Of a stretch of 42,426 bases of DNA, positions 6,669 through 15,617 are shown piece after piece. The stretch's first letter is position 1, and every line of letters begins with the position of its first letter. The stretch comes from Candidatus Omnitrophota bacterium (GTDB lineage: Bacteria > Omnitrophota > Gorgyraeia > Aquiviventales > Aquiviventaceae), in the NCBI GenBank assembly GCA_023247275.1, contig JAHFGT010000013.1, forward strand, positions 1-42,426, given 5' to 3'. The position numbers and the translations under genes were made by a program. The notes below the pieces were generated by a model, which was not told the origin of the DNA, searched no databases, and saw only the letters and a list, made by a program, of their open reading frames with translations.

Positions 6669-7514
6669 TTACGAACGCACTTTTGAAGGCTGGACGGCTG
6701 GCCTGGGTTGAGCCAGGCGGCCGCCAGCCTGTCGGATCAACAGCTTGATTCCTACGGCGATCAACACCAGGCTAATGACCTGTTGCAGCGTCAGACCGGC
6801 CAGCCAGACTGGCTGATCGCCGCGCAAGAATTCCAATCCAAACCGTAACAGGCCATACCCGACCAGATAGCAGGCAAAGACCCCGCCGGCCGGCGTGACC
6901 AACTGCCGCCATCCTCCTGCGCCCGGCTCAGCACGAGCCGGGGAGGTTGTCATCGACTGAACTCGCCAGAGGACAGCGCACAGCACGGTCAGCAGGATGG
7001 CCTCTATCACTTGCACTGGAATGACGCGATCGATATGCCCGGGAAACACGACACCCCACCATGCCTGCGTGGGCCGTCCGTAGCAACAGCCGTTGAGGAA
7101 ACAGCCGACCCGTCCGATGGCATGCCCCAAGGTCGCAAACGGGATCATCTGGTCAACAGCACGCAGCATGGAGATTGGTTTGGCTCGCACATACAACCAG
7201 GCGGCGAATACCCCGCCGGCAAACCCGCCATACCAGACCAAACCCCCATGCCAGATCGCCGGGATCTCTGAGGGGATCTCGCGAAAAAATTCCCACTGGA
7301 GCAGGACATAGAACAGCCGCCCGCCGAGGATTCCTCCCAATAAGCTCCACGAAGCGAAGTCAACGATCTCGTCGCACGAAAGGACCGCGCGCTCCGTCGG
7401 CATATGCCGTGTGGCCTGCCGAGCCAGGCCGATCGTGGCCAAAAAAGCGATGACCAACATCAGTCCGTAGGAGTACAGCGTCACAGGTCCGAACCGAATA
7501 AGGATCGGGTGCAT
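6669..7514 (-). CDS. lgt: Prolipoprotein diacylglyceryl transferase
   Basis: Predicted 281 residues, the usual Lgt length. The enzyme moves diacylglycerol from phosphatidylglycerol to the lipobox cysteine of prolipoproteins in the inner membrane, the first step of lipoprotein maturation. Several hydrophobic helices are visible, with the Lgt signature near residue 130 (HAIGRVGCFLNGCCYGRPT, equivalent to the GRxGNFxN motif) and LRFGLEFLRGDQ near the end. The start codon overlaps the lspA stop by one base (TAATG), so lspA and lgt, which act in sequence on the same substrates, are translationally coupled. Confidence 0.95.
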   Translation of the reverse strand: MHPILIRFGPVTLYSYGLMLVIAFLATIGLARQATRHMPTERAVLSCDEIVDFASWSLLGGILGGRLFYVLLQWEFFREIPSEIPAIWHGGLVWYGGFAGGVFAAWLYVRAKPISMLRAVDQMIPFATLGHAIGRVGCFLNGCCYGRPTQAWWGVVFPGHIDRVIPVQVIEAILLTVLCAVLWRVQSMTTSPARAEPGAGGWRQLVTPAGGVFACYLVGYGLLRFGLEFLRGDQPVWLAGLTLQQVISLVLIAVGIKLLIRQAGGRLAQPRPAVQPSKVRS

Positions 7515-8005
7515 TAGAGACGGGAACGCGGTGGAGAAGGTTCAGCTGGGGGGGACGCCCGCAAGGTCTGCAGCATGAGCAACGTTACGCCGATCGTGAT
7601 CGCCGAATCGGCCACATTAAACACCGGCCAGATCGTCCGGCCATGGAACCGCACGTCGATAAAATCGACCACATAACCACACCGCAACCGGTCGATCAGA
7701 TTGCCGGTCGCGCCGCCCAATATCAGCGATGAGCCCCATCGCATGCCGCGCGTCAATGGTCCGGGGCTGGTCAGCTCACGGATGACCCAGGCGATGACCA
7801 AGACGGACAGACCGATGAAGAGCAGCTGCTGGCCTTTGAACAACCCGAACGCGGCGCCAGTATTCTGAACATAGGTGAGATGAAGCCAGCCTACCCACAG
7901 CGGCAGGCTCTCACCGCTCGTGAAGGAGGCCTGGGTGAGGAGTTTGGTGAGCTGATCAGCCCCCAGCGTGATTCCCCCGATCAGCCAGGGCTGGGTCTGG
8001 CGCAT
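7514..8005 (-). CDS. lspA: Lipoprotein signal peptidase II
   Basis: Predicted 163 residues from the ATG at 8005 (MRQTQPWLIGGITLGADQLTK), typical for LspA; the longer frame upstream overlaps the preceding gene and does not look like protein of this family. LspA cleaves the signal peptide of lipidated prolipoproteins. The family motifs are present: NTGAAFG, GNLIDRLRCGYVVDFIDVR and FNVADSAI; the aspartates in the second and third are the catalytic pair. Four transmembrane helices can be recognised. The C-terminus is proline-rich (SPPAEPSPPRSRL). Confidence 0.95.
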   Translation of the reverse strand: MRQTQPWLIGGITLGADQLTKLLTQASFTSGESLPLWVGWLHLTYVQNTGAAFGLFKGQQLLFIGLSVLVIAWVIRELTSPGPLTRGMRWGSSLILGGATGNLIDRLRCGYVVDFIDVRFHGRTIWPVFNVADSAITIGVTLLMLQTLRASPPAEPSPPRSRL

Positions 8006-8019
8006 CAAAGAGCGAGACG

Positions 8020-8403
8020 TCAGCGTTTGTTCTTCTGTTCTTTTACGCGTTGGCAGGCGATGCACATCGAGGCATACGGGACGGCTTTTAACCGGCTCAT
8101 AGTGATCGGCTGATTGCACTGCTGGCAGACCCCATAGGATCCGTCGTCGATTCGCTTGAGCGCATCGTCGATCTGGTACAGGATCTCCTGTTCATTGGAC
8201 ACGATGTTCATGGAGACTTCGCGCTCATACGTATCCGCGGCCATATCGGCCATGTGCACGGTGTAGGCGGACAGATCGCCTGAGGCATCTCGCGGACTCT
8301 TGGACGTTTCTTGCGCGATGGATTTGATTTCACCGACCAGTTTGGCTCGCTCAGTGATCAACAGTTGCCGGAACTGCTTCAGCTGTTCTTTGCTCATCGA
8401 CAT
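8020..8403 (-). CDS. DksA/TraR-type C4 zinc-finger protein
   Basis: Predicted 127 residues from the ATG at 8403; the frame extends further upstream but that part overlaps ileS. The N-terminal half is a charged coiled coil (EQLKQFRQLLITERAKL). The C-terminal half has a four-cysteine zinc finger (CQQC ... CIAC, residues about 93-117) within YGVCQQCNQPITMSRLKAVP, the TraR/DksA signature. DksA-family proteins enter the secondary channel of RNA polymerase and alter promoter response; small members of this type often sit between ileS and lspA, as here. Whether this one is a true DksA is uncertain, since the acidic tip residues cannot be judged by eye. Confidence 0.85.
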   Translation of the reverse strand: MSMSKEQLKQFRQLLITERAKLVGEIKSIAQETSKSPRDASGDLSAYTVHMADMAADTYEREVSMNIVSNEQEILYQIDDALKRIDDGSYGVCQQCNQPITMSRLKAVPYASMCIACQRVKEQKNKR

Positions 8404-8414
8404 GGTCGTCTCAC

Positions 8415-11312
8415 TTAGCTCTTCGGTTGCAGCGTCACGACGCGCGCGCAACGTGCGCACAGCGTGGGGTGTGCGCGCTCGGTCCCCACGGTTGTCACTC
8501 TCCAGCACCGCTCGCACTTGCTACCCAAGGCCCGCTCGACGGTGACGCCGCCTAACCCTGGCACCGCTGTCTGCGCCGTAGCGGCCATCCCCTCAAACTG
8601 TACGGCAAGCTCTGACACCACAAACGCTTCAGCCAGCACGTCGCGATGGGCCTCGCACAATCGCTGCAACGCCGGGGTGGTAACTCGCAACGTCACCCGC
8701 GCTTCCAGCGGGCTGCCGATGATCCCTCGCCCTCGCTGCTCTTCCAACGCCTTCATAACCGCGGTGCGCAACGACAGGAAGATCACCCAGTGCGGCTGCT
8801 CAGTCTCATCCAGTCCAGCCTGAGGATTCTGCGGCCAATCGGCCAGATGCACCGATAGCTCGCTCACCCAGCCGACCTCCCGCATCCGTTGCCACACGTC
8901 ATCGGTCGTCGTGACCAAGACCGGAGCCAGCACACGCACTAGGCGGTTGAGTATAGCATACAGCACCGTCTGTGCACAGCGACGTTTGGCCGATGCTGCC
9001 GCCTCGGTATACAGCCGATCTTTGAGCGCATCCAAGTAGAACGACGACAGGTCGACGACACAGTACTGGTACACCAGCCGCCACACTTCATGGAACTGAT
9101 ACGCCTCATAGGCGGCGGTGACCGCAGTGAGCATCTCCCGGGTCCGTTGCAGCGCCCATCGATCCAACTCCGTGTCGTCGGTCGCCGTCAAGGCCACCCC
9201 ATCTCGGCGCGGGTCGAAATCATATAGGTTCGCCAAAAGGTACCGGAAGGTATTGCGAATTTTTCGATACGACTCAGCCACTTGCTCAAGGATCGTCTCA
9301 GAAATCCGGACATCCTCTCGATAATCGCAGGACGCCACCCACAACCGAAGAATGTCCGCCCCGTAGCGCTGCATGACCTGCTCAGGCGCGATGACGTTGC
9401 CCAGGCTCTTCGACATCTTGCGCCCTTGCCCGTCGACGACGAATCCGTGCGTGAGGACTTGGCGATACGGCGCCTGATCGCGCAGCGCCACGCAGGGAAT
9501 CAGTGACACCTGGAACCATCCGCGATGCTGGTCCGAACCCTCGAGATACAAACTAGCCGGCCAGGCCAGCTCTGGGCGCTGCTGCAGCACCGCTTCATGG
9601 CTGACGCCAGAATCAAACCACACATCCAGAATGTTGGAATCTTTCGTGAGCGCCCGGCCGCCGCAGCGCGTGCACACCGCGTCAGGGGCCAGCTCGTGCG
9701 GCGAGGCGGTAAACCACGCGTCCACGCCTCGAGCCGCGAGGCTGCGCTCGATCGTTTCAATGACGCCAGGATCCAACAGCGGCTCGTCGCAAGCCGTGCA
9801 ATGCAGCACTGGGATCGGCGTGCCCCAATACCGTTGGCGCGACAGACACCAATCTGGTCGGGTTTCCAGCATACCGGTCATCCGGTTGAGCCCAGCAGGC
9901 GGCACCCAACTGACGTGCCGGGCTGCCGCTAATAATCGGGTGCGCAACGGGTTGTCGACCCTCAAAAACCACTGCGGGGTGGCGCGAAAAATGACCGGCT
10001 GTTTGCATCGCCAGCAGTGCGGATACGAGTGGGTCATAGGTTCTTCGGCCAAGAGTCGGCCACTGCCGCGCAGCGCCTCAATGATCTTCGGATTGGCCTC
10101 AAACACTGACTGGCCGGCAAACTGACCCCCGTCGCTGGTGAACCGACCTTGATGATCGATAGGGGCTAACACCTCCAGCTTGTACCGCTGGCCGATGGCA
10201 TAGTCTTCCTGCCCATGACCAGGAGCGATATGCACCACCCCGGTCCCGTCGGTCATCGACACGCTCGAATCCGTGACCACCCTACTGCGGCGCGAGCCAA
10301 ACGGCACCGAGCAGATCATGCCCTCGAACTGCTTCCCAGGTGCGGTCCCAAGCCTTACGACGCGAGACGCCTTCAGCACCGTCGAGAACGCTCCAACAAG
10401 CGCTTCAGCGACGATCAGCTGCTGCGGTCGCCCCGAACCCTGAGCGAGTCCCTCGACTCGGCTTCGCTCGGCACTTGCCCTGAGCGAGGCCGAAGGCCGA
10501 GTCGAAGGGTCGATCTGCACAACGGCATACCGTGCCTCCGGGTGGACACACAACGCCACATTCGCCGGTAACGTCCACGGAGTGGTCGTCCACACCGCGA
10601 CCGCAAGCTTCGAGGGATCGCTGAACACCGTGCGCAGGTCGCTCGGGATTACGGTCGGCGGCTGGACAACCGGAAACGCGACATAGATCGAGGTGTCGGT
10701 GCGGTCCTCATATTCCACCTCAGCTTCAGCCAACGCGGTTTCGCAGGTCGCGCACCAGTAGACCGGTTTCTTGCCTCGATAGATGTAGCCAGCCTGCACC
10801 AGCTCGCGGAACAGGCGCAGGATGGTCAGCTCGTAGTCCGGTGACATCGTCAGATACGGATTCGCCCAGTCGCCGCTGACCCCAAGCCGCTTGAACTGCT
10901 CGCGCTGAATCTCCACATACCGCTGAGCGTACACGCGCGCCTGCTCGCGGAACGCGGTCTGCGCGATCTGCGGCTTGGTCAGCCCCAGTTCCTTGAACAG
11001 TTGGTGCTCAATCGGCATGCCATGACAATCCCAGCCCGGCACATACGGCGCATCGCACCCGCGCATCGTTTTGTACCGCACGATGAGATCTTTGAGAATC
11101 TTGTTCAGCGCATGGCCGATGTGGATATCGCCATTGGCATACGGCGGGCCGTCGTGCAGCACAAACCGCGCTGCCCCGGAGCGCGCGTGGCGGATCTGCC
11201 CGTAGAGATCGAGCGCCTCCCATCGCGCGAGACATGCCGGCTCGCGTTGCGGCAAATCCGCCTTCATGGGAAACGTAGTTTTGGGCAGATTCAGCGTGGC
11301 TTTGTAATCCAT
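8415..11312 (-). CDS. ileS: Isoleucyl-tRNA synthetase
   Basis: Predicted 965 residues from the ATG at 11312 ([20 protein letters not shown]), a standard IleS start; the much longer open frame upstream is an overlap with yggT and proC. It charges tRNA-Ile and edits mischarged valine. Visible are the class I signature HIGH at residues 64-67 ([15 protein letters not shown]), the editing domain in the middle, KMSKS ([10 protein letters not shown]), the anticodon-binding domain, and a C-terminal zinc finger (CERCWRV ... LCARC). An extra 24-codon palindromic segment (10438-10509) is inserted in frame in the editing domain. It lies 6 bp after yggT. Confidence 0.95.
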   Translation of the reverse strand: MDYKATLNLPKTTFPMKADLPQREPACLARWEALDLYGQIRHARSGAARFVLHDGPPYANGDIHIGHALNKILKDLIVRYKTMRGCDAPYVPGWDCHGMPIEHQLFKELGLTKPQIAQTAFREQARVYAQRYVEIQREQFKRLGVSGDWANPYLTMSPDYELTILRLFRELVQAGYIYRGKKPVYWCATCETALAEAEVEYEDRTDTSIYVAFPVVQPPTVIPSDLRTVFSDPSKLAVAVWTTTPWTLPANVALCVHPEARYAVVQIDPSTRPSASLRASAERSRVEGLAQGSGRPQQLIVAEALVGAFSTVLKASRVVRLGTAPGKQFEGMICSVPFGSRRSRVVTDSSVSMTDGTGVVHIAPGHGQEDYAIGQRYKLEVLAPIDHQGRFTSDGGQFAGQSVFEANPKIIEALRGSGRLLAEEPMTHSYPHCWRCKQPVIFRATPQWFLRVDNPLRTRLLAAARHVSWVPPAGLNRMTGMLETRPDWCLSRQRYWGTPIPVLHCTACDEPLLDPGVIETIERSLAARGVDAWFTASPHELAPDAVCTRCGGRALTKDSNILDVWFDSGVSHEAVLQQRPELAWPASLYLEGSDQHRGWFQVSLIPCVALRDQAPYRQVLTHGFVVDGQGRKMSKSLGNVIAPEQVMQRYGADILRLWVASCDYREDVRISETILEQVAESYRKIRNTFRYLLANLYDFDPRRDGVALTATDDTELDRWALQRTREMLTAVTAAYEAYQFHEVWRLVYQYCVVDLSSFYLDALKDRLYTEAAASAKRRCAQTVLYAILNRLVRVLAPVLVTTTDDVWQRMREVGWVSELSVHLADWPQNPQAGLDETEQPHWVIFLSLRTAVMKALEEQRGRGIIGSPLEARVTLRVTTPALQRLCEAHRDVLAEAFVVSELAVQFEGMAATAQTAVPGLGGVTVERALGSKCERCWRVTTVGTERAHPTLCARCARVVTLQPKS
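10438..10509. repeat. Palindromic element inserted in frame in ileS
   Basis: This 72-bp segment is an imperfect palindrome: cctcgactcggcttcgctcg on one side and gaggccgaaggccgagtcga on the other. It encodes a low-complexity Arg/Ser/Ala stretch between a normal IleS strand ([10 protein letters not shown]) and the conserved LIVAEALVG. Its length is a multiple of three, so the frame is kept. Similar palindromes are dispersed in many uncultivated bacterial genomes (from memory), and the situation resembles the protein-coding palindromic elements of Rickettsia. Confidence 0.7.
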
Positions 11313-11317
11313 CGCGA

Positions 11318-11932
11318 TCAGATCCTCAGACTGATTCCTAACAACAGCCCGGTCAGGATCGGCCTGAGCCGAGCCAGCGCAAGCCATATCAGCGACAGCA
11401 ACAGAATCAACAGCGCTGGCGAGTAGTCGATCCGCCCCTTGGCCGAGAATGCCAACCGGTTGCGCATCCAGTGCAGCCCAGGCCGGGCGAGCGTGCGAAT
11501 GAACTCTTCGAACGGGTTGAACGGATTCGAACTCATTCGCGACAGCACCAGGTGGATGACAATGATGAGCGCATACCCAAGGATCACGCTCTGGATCAGT
11601 CCAAGGACCTGGTCGATCGTCACCGCGGTCGCGCGCAACAACTGGCTCATGACAAACTGCGGCGCCACCAGCGAACCGACGATGAACACCCGAACAAAGA
11701 CGATCGCCAGCAGAGCCACGATCGGCGACAGGTCCACCGGACCAATCACCACAAATGGGAGGTGTTGTCGAATCCACCTGAACACCGGGTCGGTCAACCC
11801 GCGTAGAACGCGCACGATCGGATTGAACCGATCCGGGCTGACCCAGGAGACGAGCACCGCGACGACCAGGATCAGCTGGTACACATCCAGCACGACATTC
11901 AGGAAACGGGCCAACCCGCTGAGCAGATCCAT
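11318..11932 (-). CDS. yggT: YggT-family membrane protein (two YggT units)
   Basis: Predicted 204 residues with two tandem YggT units, as in E. coli YggT (188 residues). Each unit has a hydrophobic helix followed by an amphipathic stretch with a conserved pattern: [22 protein letters not shown] in the first and [21 protein letters not shown] in the second. Four membrane helices are visible. The family is linked to osmotic stress and cell-division-linked membrane functions in some bacteria, but its molecular role is not established. Its place after yggS and proC is the common order. Confidence 0.85.
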   Translation of the reverse strand: MDLLSGLARFLNVVLDVYQLILVVAVLVSWVSPDRFNPIVRVLRGLTDPVFRWIRQHLPFVVIGPVDLSPIVALLAIVFVRVFIVGSLVAPQFVMSQLLRATAVTIDQVLGLIQSVILGYALIIVIHLVLSRMSSNPFNPFEEFIRTLARPGLHWMRNRLAFSAKGRIDYSPALLILLLSLIWLALARLRPILTGLLLGISLRI

Positions 11933-11946
11933 CTAGGACCGGTGAT

Positions 11947-12762
11947 TCATGCCCACGACAATCCTCTGGAGCGACGCGCCGCAGCCTGGATCGCCTCAGC
12001 CACATGCGCGGCCACACGCCGCGAGGCCAACACACGGAGTGCCGCCTCGGTCGTTCCCCCTGTTGACGCCACCTGTGCGATGAGTGCGTCGACCGGTGCG
12101 CCGGCCGCGCGCAGTAATTTCACGCTGCCCTCAAGCGTCTGAGCGATCGCCAGGGTCGCAACGCTCGCCGGCAGGCCAAGCTGGCGCGCCGCTGTGGTCC
12201 AGGCGTGAACCAGGAAAAACACATACGCTGGGCCAGAGCCGCTGATCGCGGTGATGGCGTCGAACTGCCGTTCAGGCAGCTCGACCACCTTGCCGACTGC
12301 GCCAAACAGGCTCGCTGTAATGGCTCGATGGGCCGGCATAGCCAGTCGACCAGCCGCGATCGCCGCAAATCCGGATCCGACCGTTGCCGGAAGGTTGGGC
12401 ATCACGCGGATCACCGGCACGCCAGGCAACCGGTGCTGCAACCAGCGCAGTCGAATGCCTGCGGCAATTGAGATGACGAGTTGTCGACGGCTGATCTGCG
12501 GGGCGATCTCATCGATGAGGTCACCCACCTGCTGCGGCTTGACCGCCAGGACGATGACGTCGCTGGTCGCTACCACGTGGTCGACCTCGCTGGTCACCGC
12601 GATCGTGAACCGTCGGCGCACCACGCGGCGAGTCTGTGAATCTGAATCGGCGGCGATCAGGTAGCGTCGAGGCATCTGGCGCGCGAGCAACCCCTTGATC
12701 AGCGCCTGCCCCATTGTTCCGGCGCCAATCACCCCGATTCGCGTGTTCAATATTTGACTCAT
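11947..12762 (-). CDS. proC: Pyrroline-5-carboxylate reductase
   Basis: Predicted 271 residues, the standard ProC length. It reduces pyrroline-5-carboxylate to proline with NAD(P)H. The N-terminus has a Rossmann dinucleotide-binding loop ([18 protein letters not shown], residues about 9-26), then VLAVKPQQ, and the C-terminal helical dimer domain has [15 protein letters not shown], the family signature. The ATG at 12762 overlaps the end of yggS by 4 bp. yggS-proC is a widely conserved pair. Confidence 0.95.
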   Translation of the reverse strand: MSQILNTRIGVIGAGTMGQALIKGLLARQMPRRYLIAADSDSQTRRVVRRRFTIAVTSEVDHVVATSDVIVLAVKPQQVGDLIDEIAPQISRRQLVISIAAGIRLRWLQHRLPGVPVIRVMPNLPATVGSGFAAIAAGRLAMPAHRAITASLFGAVGKVVELPERQFDAITAISGSGPAYVFFLVHAWTTAARQLGLPASVATLAIAQTLEGSVKLLRAAGAPVDALIAQVASTGGTTEAALRVLASRRVAAHVAEAIQAAARRSRGLSWA

Positions 12763-13448
12763 CTTGGAATGGTCTGGCCAAAGATCGCGGTGCCGATTCG
12801 GACGATATCTGCTCCCTCCTCGATGGCCACCTCGAAATCCTGGGACATCCCCATCGAGAGTTGCAGACGCTGAGAAAGCCTCAGTGATGTCTGCAGCTCA
12901 TCCGCCAATCGCCGGAGATGGCGGAACACCGGCCGGGCTCCCTCTGGGTCTGTAGAGAATGGCGCCATGGTCATGAGCCCAGCCAGCCGAAGGTGCCCCG
13001 ATGCGGCAACCGCTTCCACCAGCGTGTGGGCTTCCTGCGGCCGGCAGCCGGTTTTTGTCGCCTCGCCGGAGATGTTGATCTGGATAAACACGTCGATTCG
13101 TCGAGGGCTTTCAGCCGCGAGCCGCTCCAGCGCCTGCACCAACGCCAGCGAATCCACCGAATGGATGGCGTCAAACAGCTCGACAGCGTGCGCGGCTTTA
13201 TTGCGTTGCAAATGCCCGATCAGATGCCAGCGGACCGAGAGTTTGCCCAGCTCGTGGCGCTTGCGCATCGCCTCTGGCACCCGATTCTCTCCCACGTGTC
13301 CGGCGCCTAGGCTGACCGCCTGCCGGATCAGGTCAGAGGCTACCCCCTTGGTGACACACAGGAGGGTCACGCAGGAGGGGTCACGGCCACTTCGCTGGCA
13401 GGCGCGCTGTATTCGCTGCCGAACACGGTCAAATCGATCGCGCAACAC
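12759..13448 (-). CDS. yggS: YggS/PLPBP-type pyridoxal-phosphate homeostasis protein
   Basis: Predicted 229 residues starting with GTG at 13448. The protein binds pyridoxal 5'-phosphate but has no known enzymatic reaction; it maintains vitamin B6 and amino-acid homeostasis. The PLP lysine is in TLLCVTKGV near residue 34. HLIGHLQRNKA and LSMGMSQDFEVAIEEG ... VRIGTAIFG are family signatures. It directly follows ftsA with a 50-bp gap, in the place where ftsZ would normally be. Confidence 0.93.
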   Translation of the reverse strand: MLRDRFDRVRQRIQRACQRSGRDPSCVTLLCVTKGVASDLIRQAVSLGAGHVGENRVPEAMRKRHELGKLSVRWHLIGHLQRNKAAHAVELFDAIHSVDSLALVQALERLAAESPRRIDVFIQINISGEATKTGCRPQEAHTLVEAVAASGHLRLAGLMTMAPFSTDPEGARPVFRHLRRLADELQTSLRLSQRLQLSMGMSQDFEVAIEEGADIVRIGTAIFGQTIPR

Positions 13449-13498
13449 GAAGCTACTCTAGCACAGGGTCAACGCTGGCGCAATGCGAGGAACAAGTT

Positions 13499-14635
13499 CT
13501 AGAAATATTCGGTGAGGATGGTGCGGGTCCGATGGAGGAGGCGATTGAACAGATGGTCAGGCCGCAGACGAGGCGTGGCCTGCTGCGTGGCCATCTCGAG
13601 CAGCCCGATGGCCGTCGCCAACCCCACCTGTTGCGGCACATCGCCGAGCCGGTTGACTCGGTTACTCAAGCCAACCGATGTTGGAATCTTTGTCGTGGAT
13701 TCGATCCATTCGGCCAACCCATCCATGAGTCCGCCCCGGCCGGCGACGATGACACGATCCGGCAATGGCTCGCCCTGTGTCACGGTCGCGATCGCCTCGA
13801 TCAATTGATCCCAGTGCTGTTGAACGATCGCGCGCACGTCCGGCTTGCGGCACCCGGTCCCTTGCAAACTCCAACTCATCGCCTGGTCGACGGGAACACG
13901 CAGCTGCGCCGCCATCGCTTCTGCCAGCGTCATGCCGCCCCATGGCAACACCCGCAGCCGCTGCAACATCTGCTCCACGACCAGGCCGATGTCGGCGCTG
14001 ACGCCACCGATATCAATGACCACGACCCGCTGCTGCGCCAACTCGGAATCTCCTACACCGGCCAGCGCTCCGGGCAGGCTATACGAGAGCCGGGTGATTT
14101 CAACGCCGGCTGATTCAACCATCTGCGTAATGGCCCGGCGTGCAGCCATTGGCATACTGACAACATGAAACGTCCCTGACAACCGAGTCGCCAACAACCC
14201 GCGAGGATCTCGAACCCGGTCAAAGCCGTTTCCTGTGCACCCCAACCGCTGGACCAACAGCGGCTCGCGATCAATCCCCAGCACTTGGTGCAAAGCCGAC
14301 GCCTGCAACCGGTGCAGATCCTGCGAGCGGACCTGGACCGGTTCGTCGCCCAACGGGATCGCCACCTGCACCACCTCACCACTCAACTGCGGATGGTTCA
14401 TCGCCACCAGCGCCCGGTAGCAGTCCGCCGTCCCTCGAGCCGCCTCCACCGCCTGTTCAATGGCCCGACTCACCATCAGCGGATCATTCAGCCACACCGA
14501 TGAGCGCACCGGGTAGTTCACCAGGCTCGAACCCAGCAACTCGAATCCCGGCGTCTGCTGGTGCGGGACGCCGACCGCGCAGGCGATTTTGGTCGAGCCG
14601 ATATCCAAGGCGAGCAGCGGTTGGAGCGGTCTCAT
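13499..14635 (-). CDS. ftsA: Cell division protein FtsA
   Basis: Predicted 378 residues, slightly shorter than E. coli FtsA (420). FtsA is an actin-like ATPase that tethers FtsZ to the membrane and recruits the divisome. Visible are the phosphate-1 loop (LALDIGSTKIACAVG, residues about 8-22), phosphate-2 (VVVIDIGGVSADIGLV) and the adenosine loop (VIVAGRGGLMDGLAEWI). The C-terminus (LFNRLLHRTRTILTEYF) can form the amphipathic membrane helix typical of the family. It starts 11 bp after ftsQ. No ftsZ follows. Confidence 0.9.
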   Translation of the reverse strand: MRPLQPLLALDIGSTKIACAVGVPHQQTPGFELLGSSLVNYPVRSSVWLNDPLMVSRAIEQAVEAARGTADCYRALVAMNHPQLSGEVVQVAIPLGDEPVQVRSQDLHRLQASALHQVLGIDREPLLVQRLGCTGNGFDRVRDPRGLLATRLSGTFHVVSMPMAARRAITQMVESAGVEITRLSYSLPGALAGVGDSELAQQRVVVIDIGGVSADIGLVVEQMLQRLRVLPWGGMTLAEAMAAQLRVPVDQAMSWSLQGTGCRKPDVRAIVQQHWDQLIEAIATVTQGEPLPDRVIVAGRGGLMDGLAEWIESTTKIPTSVGLSNRVNRLGDVPQQVGLATAIGLLEMATQQATPRLRPDHLFNRLLHRTRTILTEYF

Positions 14636-14646
14636 CCTCGCGAGAA

Positions 14647-15486
14647 TTATCCGACGGTCATCGTGCGCGGCCCAACCACCGGCTCTTGGAACCGCACATC
14701 GATGTACTGGGCGCTGAGTCCATGCGTAGCCACCATGCGCAGCGCGTGTTGGAGCCGGCGCAACTGAGCTGCCAGTTCCTGTTCAGAGCCGCATCGCACT
14801 TCCGTATCATCATCCAGGACAAACCGCAGCTGCTGCGCGTCAGCCACATTGATTTCCGTCAGCCGGCGTGACACCAACGCCGGCGCCCGACGGAGCTGTT
14901 GCACCAGGCGCAAGCCAAGCTGCAATGGCTCGGCGGTGTTGACGCGCTCCAGATTCAGCACCGTGCTGCGCTCCACACCCACAATCCGAATCAATCGATC
15001 GTCAGGCATCCCGGTCCCGTCAGGAAGAATAAATCCGGCTCGATCAACCGGATACCACTGACCAGTTTGCGGGGCGTTGCCCGCAGCGGCTTTCACCGAG
15101 CGCGCCGCATCCAACCGAATCTGCGCGACCGGCACACGGGGCAGCGCAAGCACACGAATCGTGCTCGGTAACTCCCGAATCACACGGATCTCTTTGAGGG
15201 TGGGTTGCTGCCGCGACAGCTCTTCAGCGAGCTGATGCACATCGATCTGCCAGATGTTGGTCCCCACCACCGGCGTCTTTAGCGTCAGTGTCACGCCGGG
15301 GGGAAATTCCACGCGCTCGACTTGGAACGCATCGCACCGGGTAACATACCAGCACAACGTCCATCCGACAGTCGCTAGCAGCGCCGCCGCCAGCAGTGGT
15401 TGCGGATGATGCAACACCCAGGCAAGGCTCGCGGTGGTGATGCGGGGGATGACACCAGGATGACGTCGACGATTACGGGCCTTCAT
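14647..15486 (-). CDS. ftsQ: Cell division protein FtsQ/DivIB
   Basis: Predicted 279 residues from the ATG at 15486, chosen for the strong GGGGGTGGG just upstream; an ATG at 15528 in the same frame lies inside the foldback loop. One transmembrane helix (LLAAALLATVGWTLCWYV, residues about 31-48) follows a basic cytoplasmic N-terminus. A POTRA domain (DAFQVERVEFPPG ... EIRVIRELPSTIRVLAL) and the FtsQ beta domain (GQWYPVDRAGFILP ... LRRLQHALRM) follow. FtsQ joins FtsB/FtsL in the divisome. Identification rests on architecture and its place between ddl and ftsA. Confidence 0.88.
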   Translation of the reverse strand: MKARNRRRHPGVIPRITTASLAWVLHHPQPLLAAALLATVGWTLCWYVTRCDAFQVERVEFPPGVTLTLKTPVVGTNIWQIDVHQLAEELSRQQPTLKEIRVIRELPSTIRVLALPRVPVAQIRLDAARSVKAAAGNAPQTGQWYPVDRAGFILPDGTGMPDDRLIRIVGVERSTVLNLERVNTAEPLQLGLRLVQQLRRAPALVSRRLTEINVADAQQLRFVLDDDTEVRCGSEQELAAQLRRLQHALRMVATHGLSAQYIDVRFQEPVVGPRTMTVG

Positions 15487-15617
15487 CCCACCCCCTGCGG
15501 CTGCCACGCCTTCGGCGTAGCACTGCAACGACTCCGCTGACGATCGCTCGTGACAATCTTCCCTTCAATGCCTTCAGGTGCAGGGCTGTTGTTGGCAGCC
15601 GCCGCAGGGGGTGGGAT
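15485..15617. repeat. Foldback element between ddl and ftsQ
   Basis: Positions 15485-15506 and 15593-15617 are inverted copies (22 bp; the right arm has three extra bases), separated by about 86 bp. One arm includes the end of the ddl stop codon, the other the ftsQ ribosome-binding site next to its start. In the mRNA the GGGGGUGGG of ftsQ would pair with CCCACCCCC near the ddl stop. Confidence 0.75.

Noticed and set aside
11313..12035. Open extension upstream of ileS giving a 1206-residue protein.
   Set aside because: It overlaps yggT and proC in another frame; the ATG at 11312 gives a normal IleS start.
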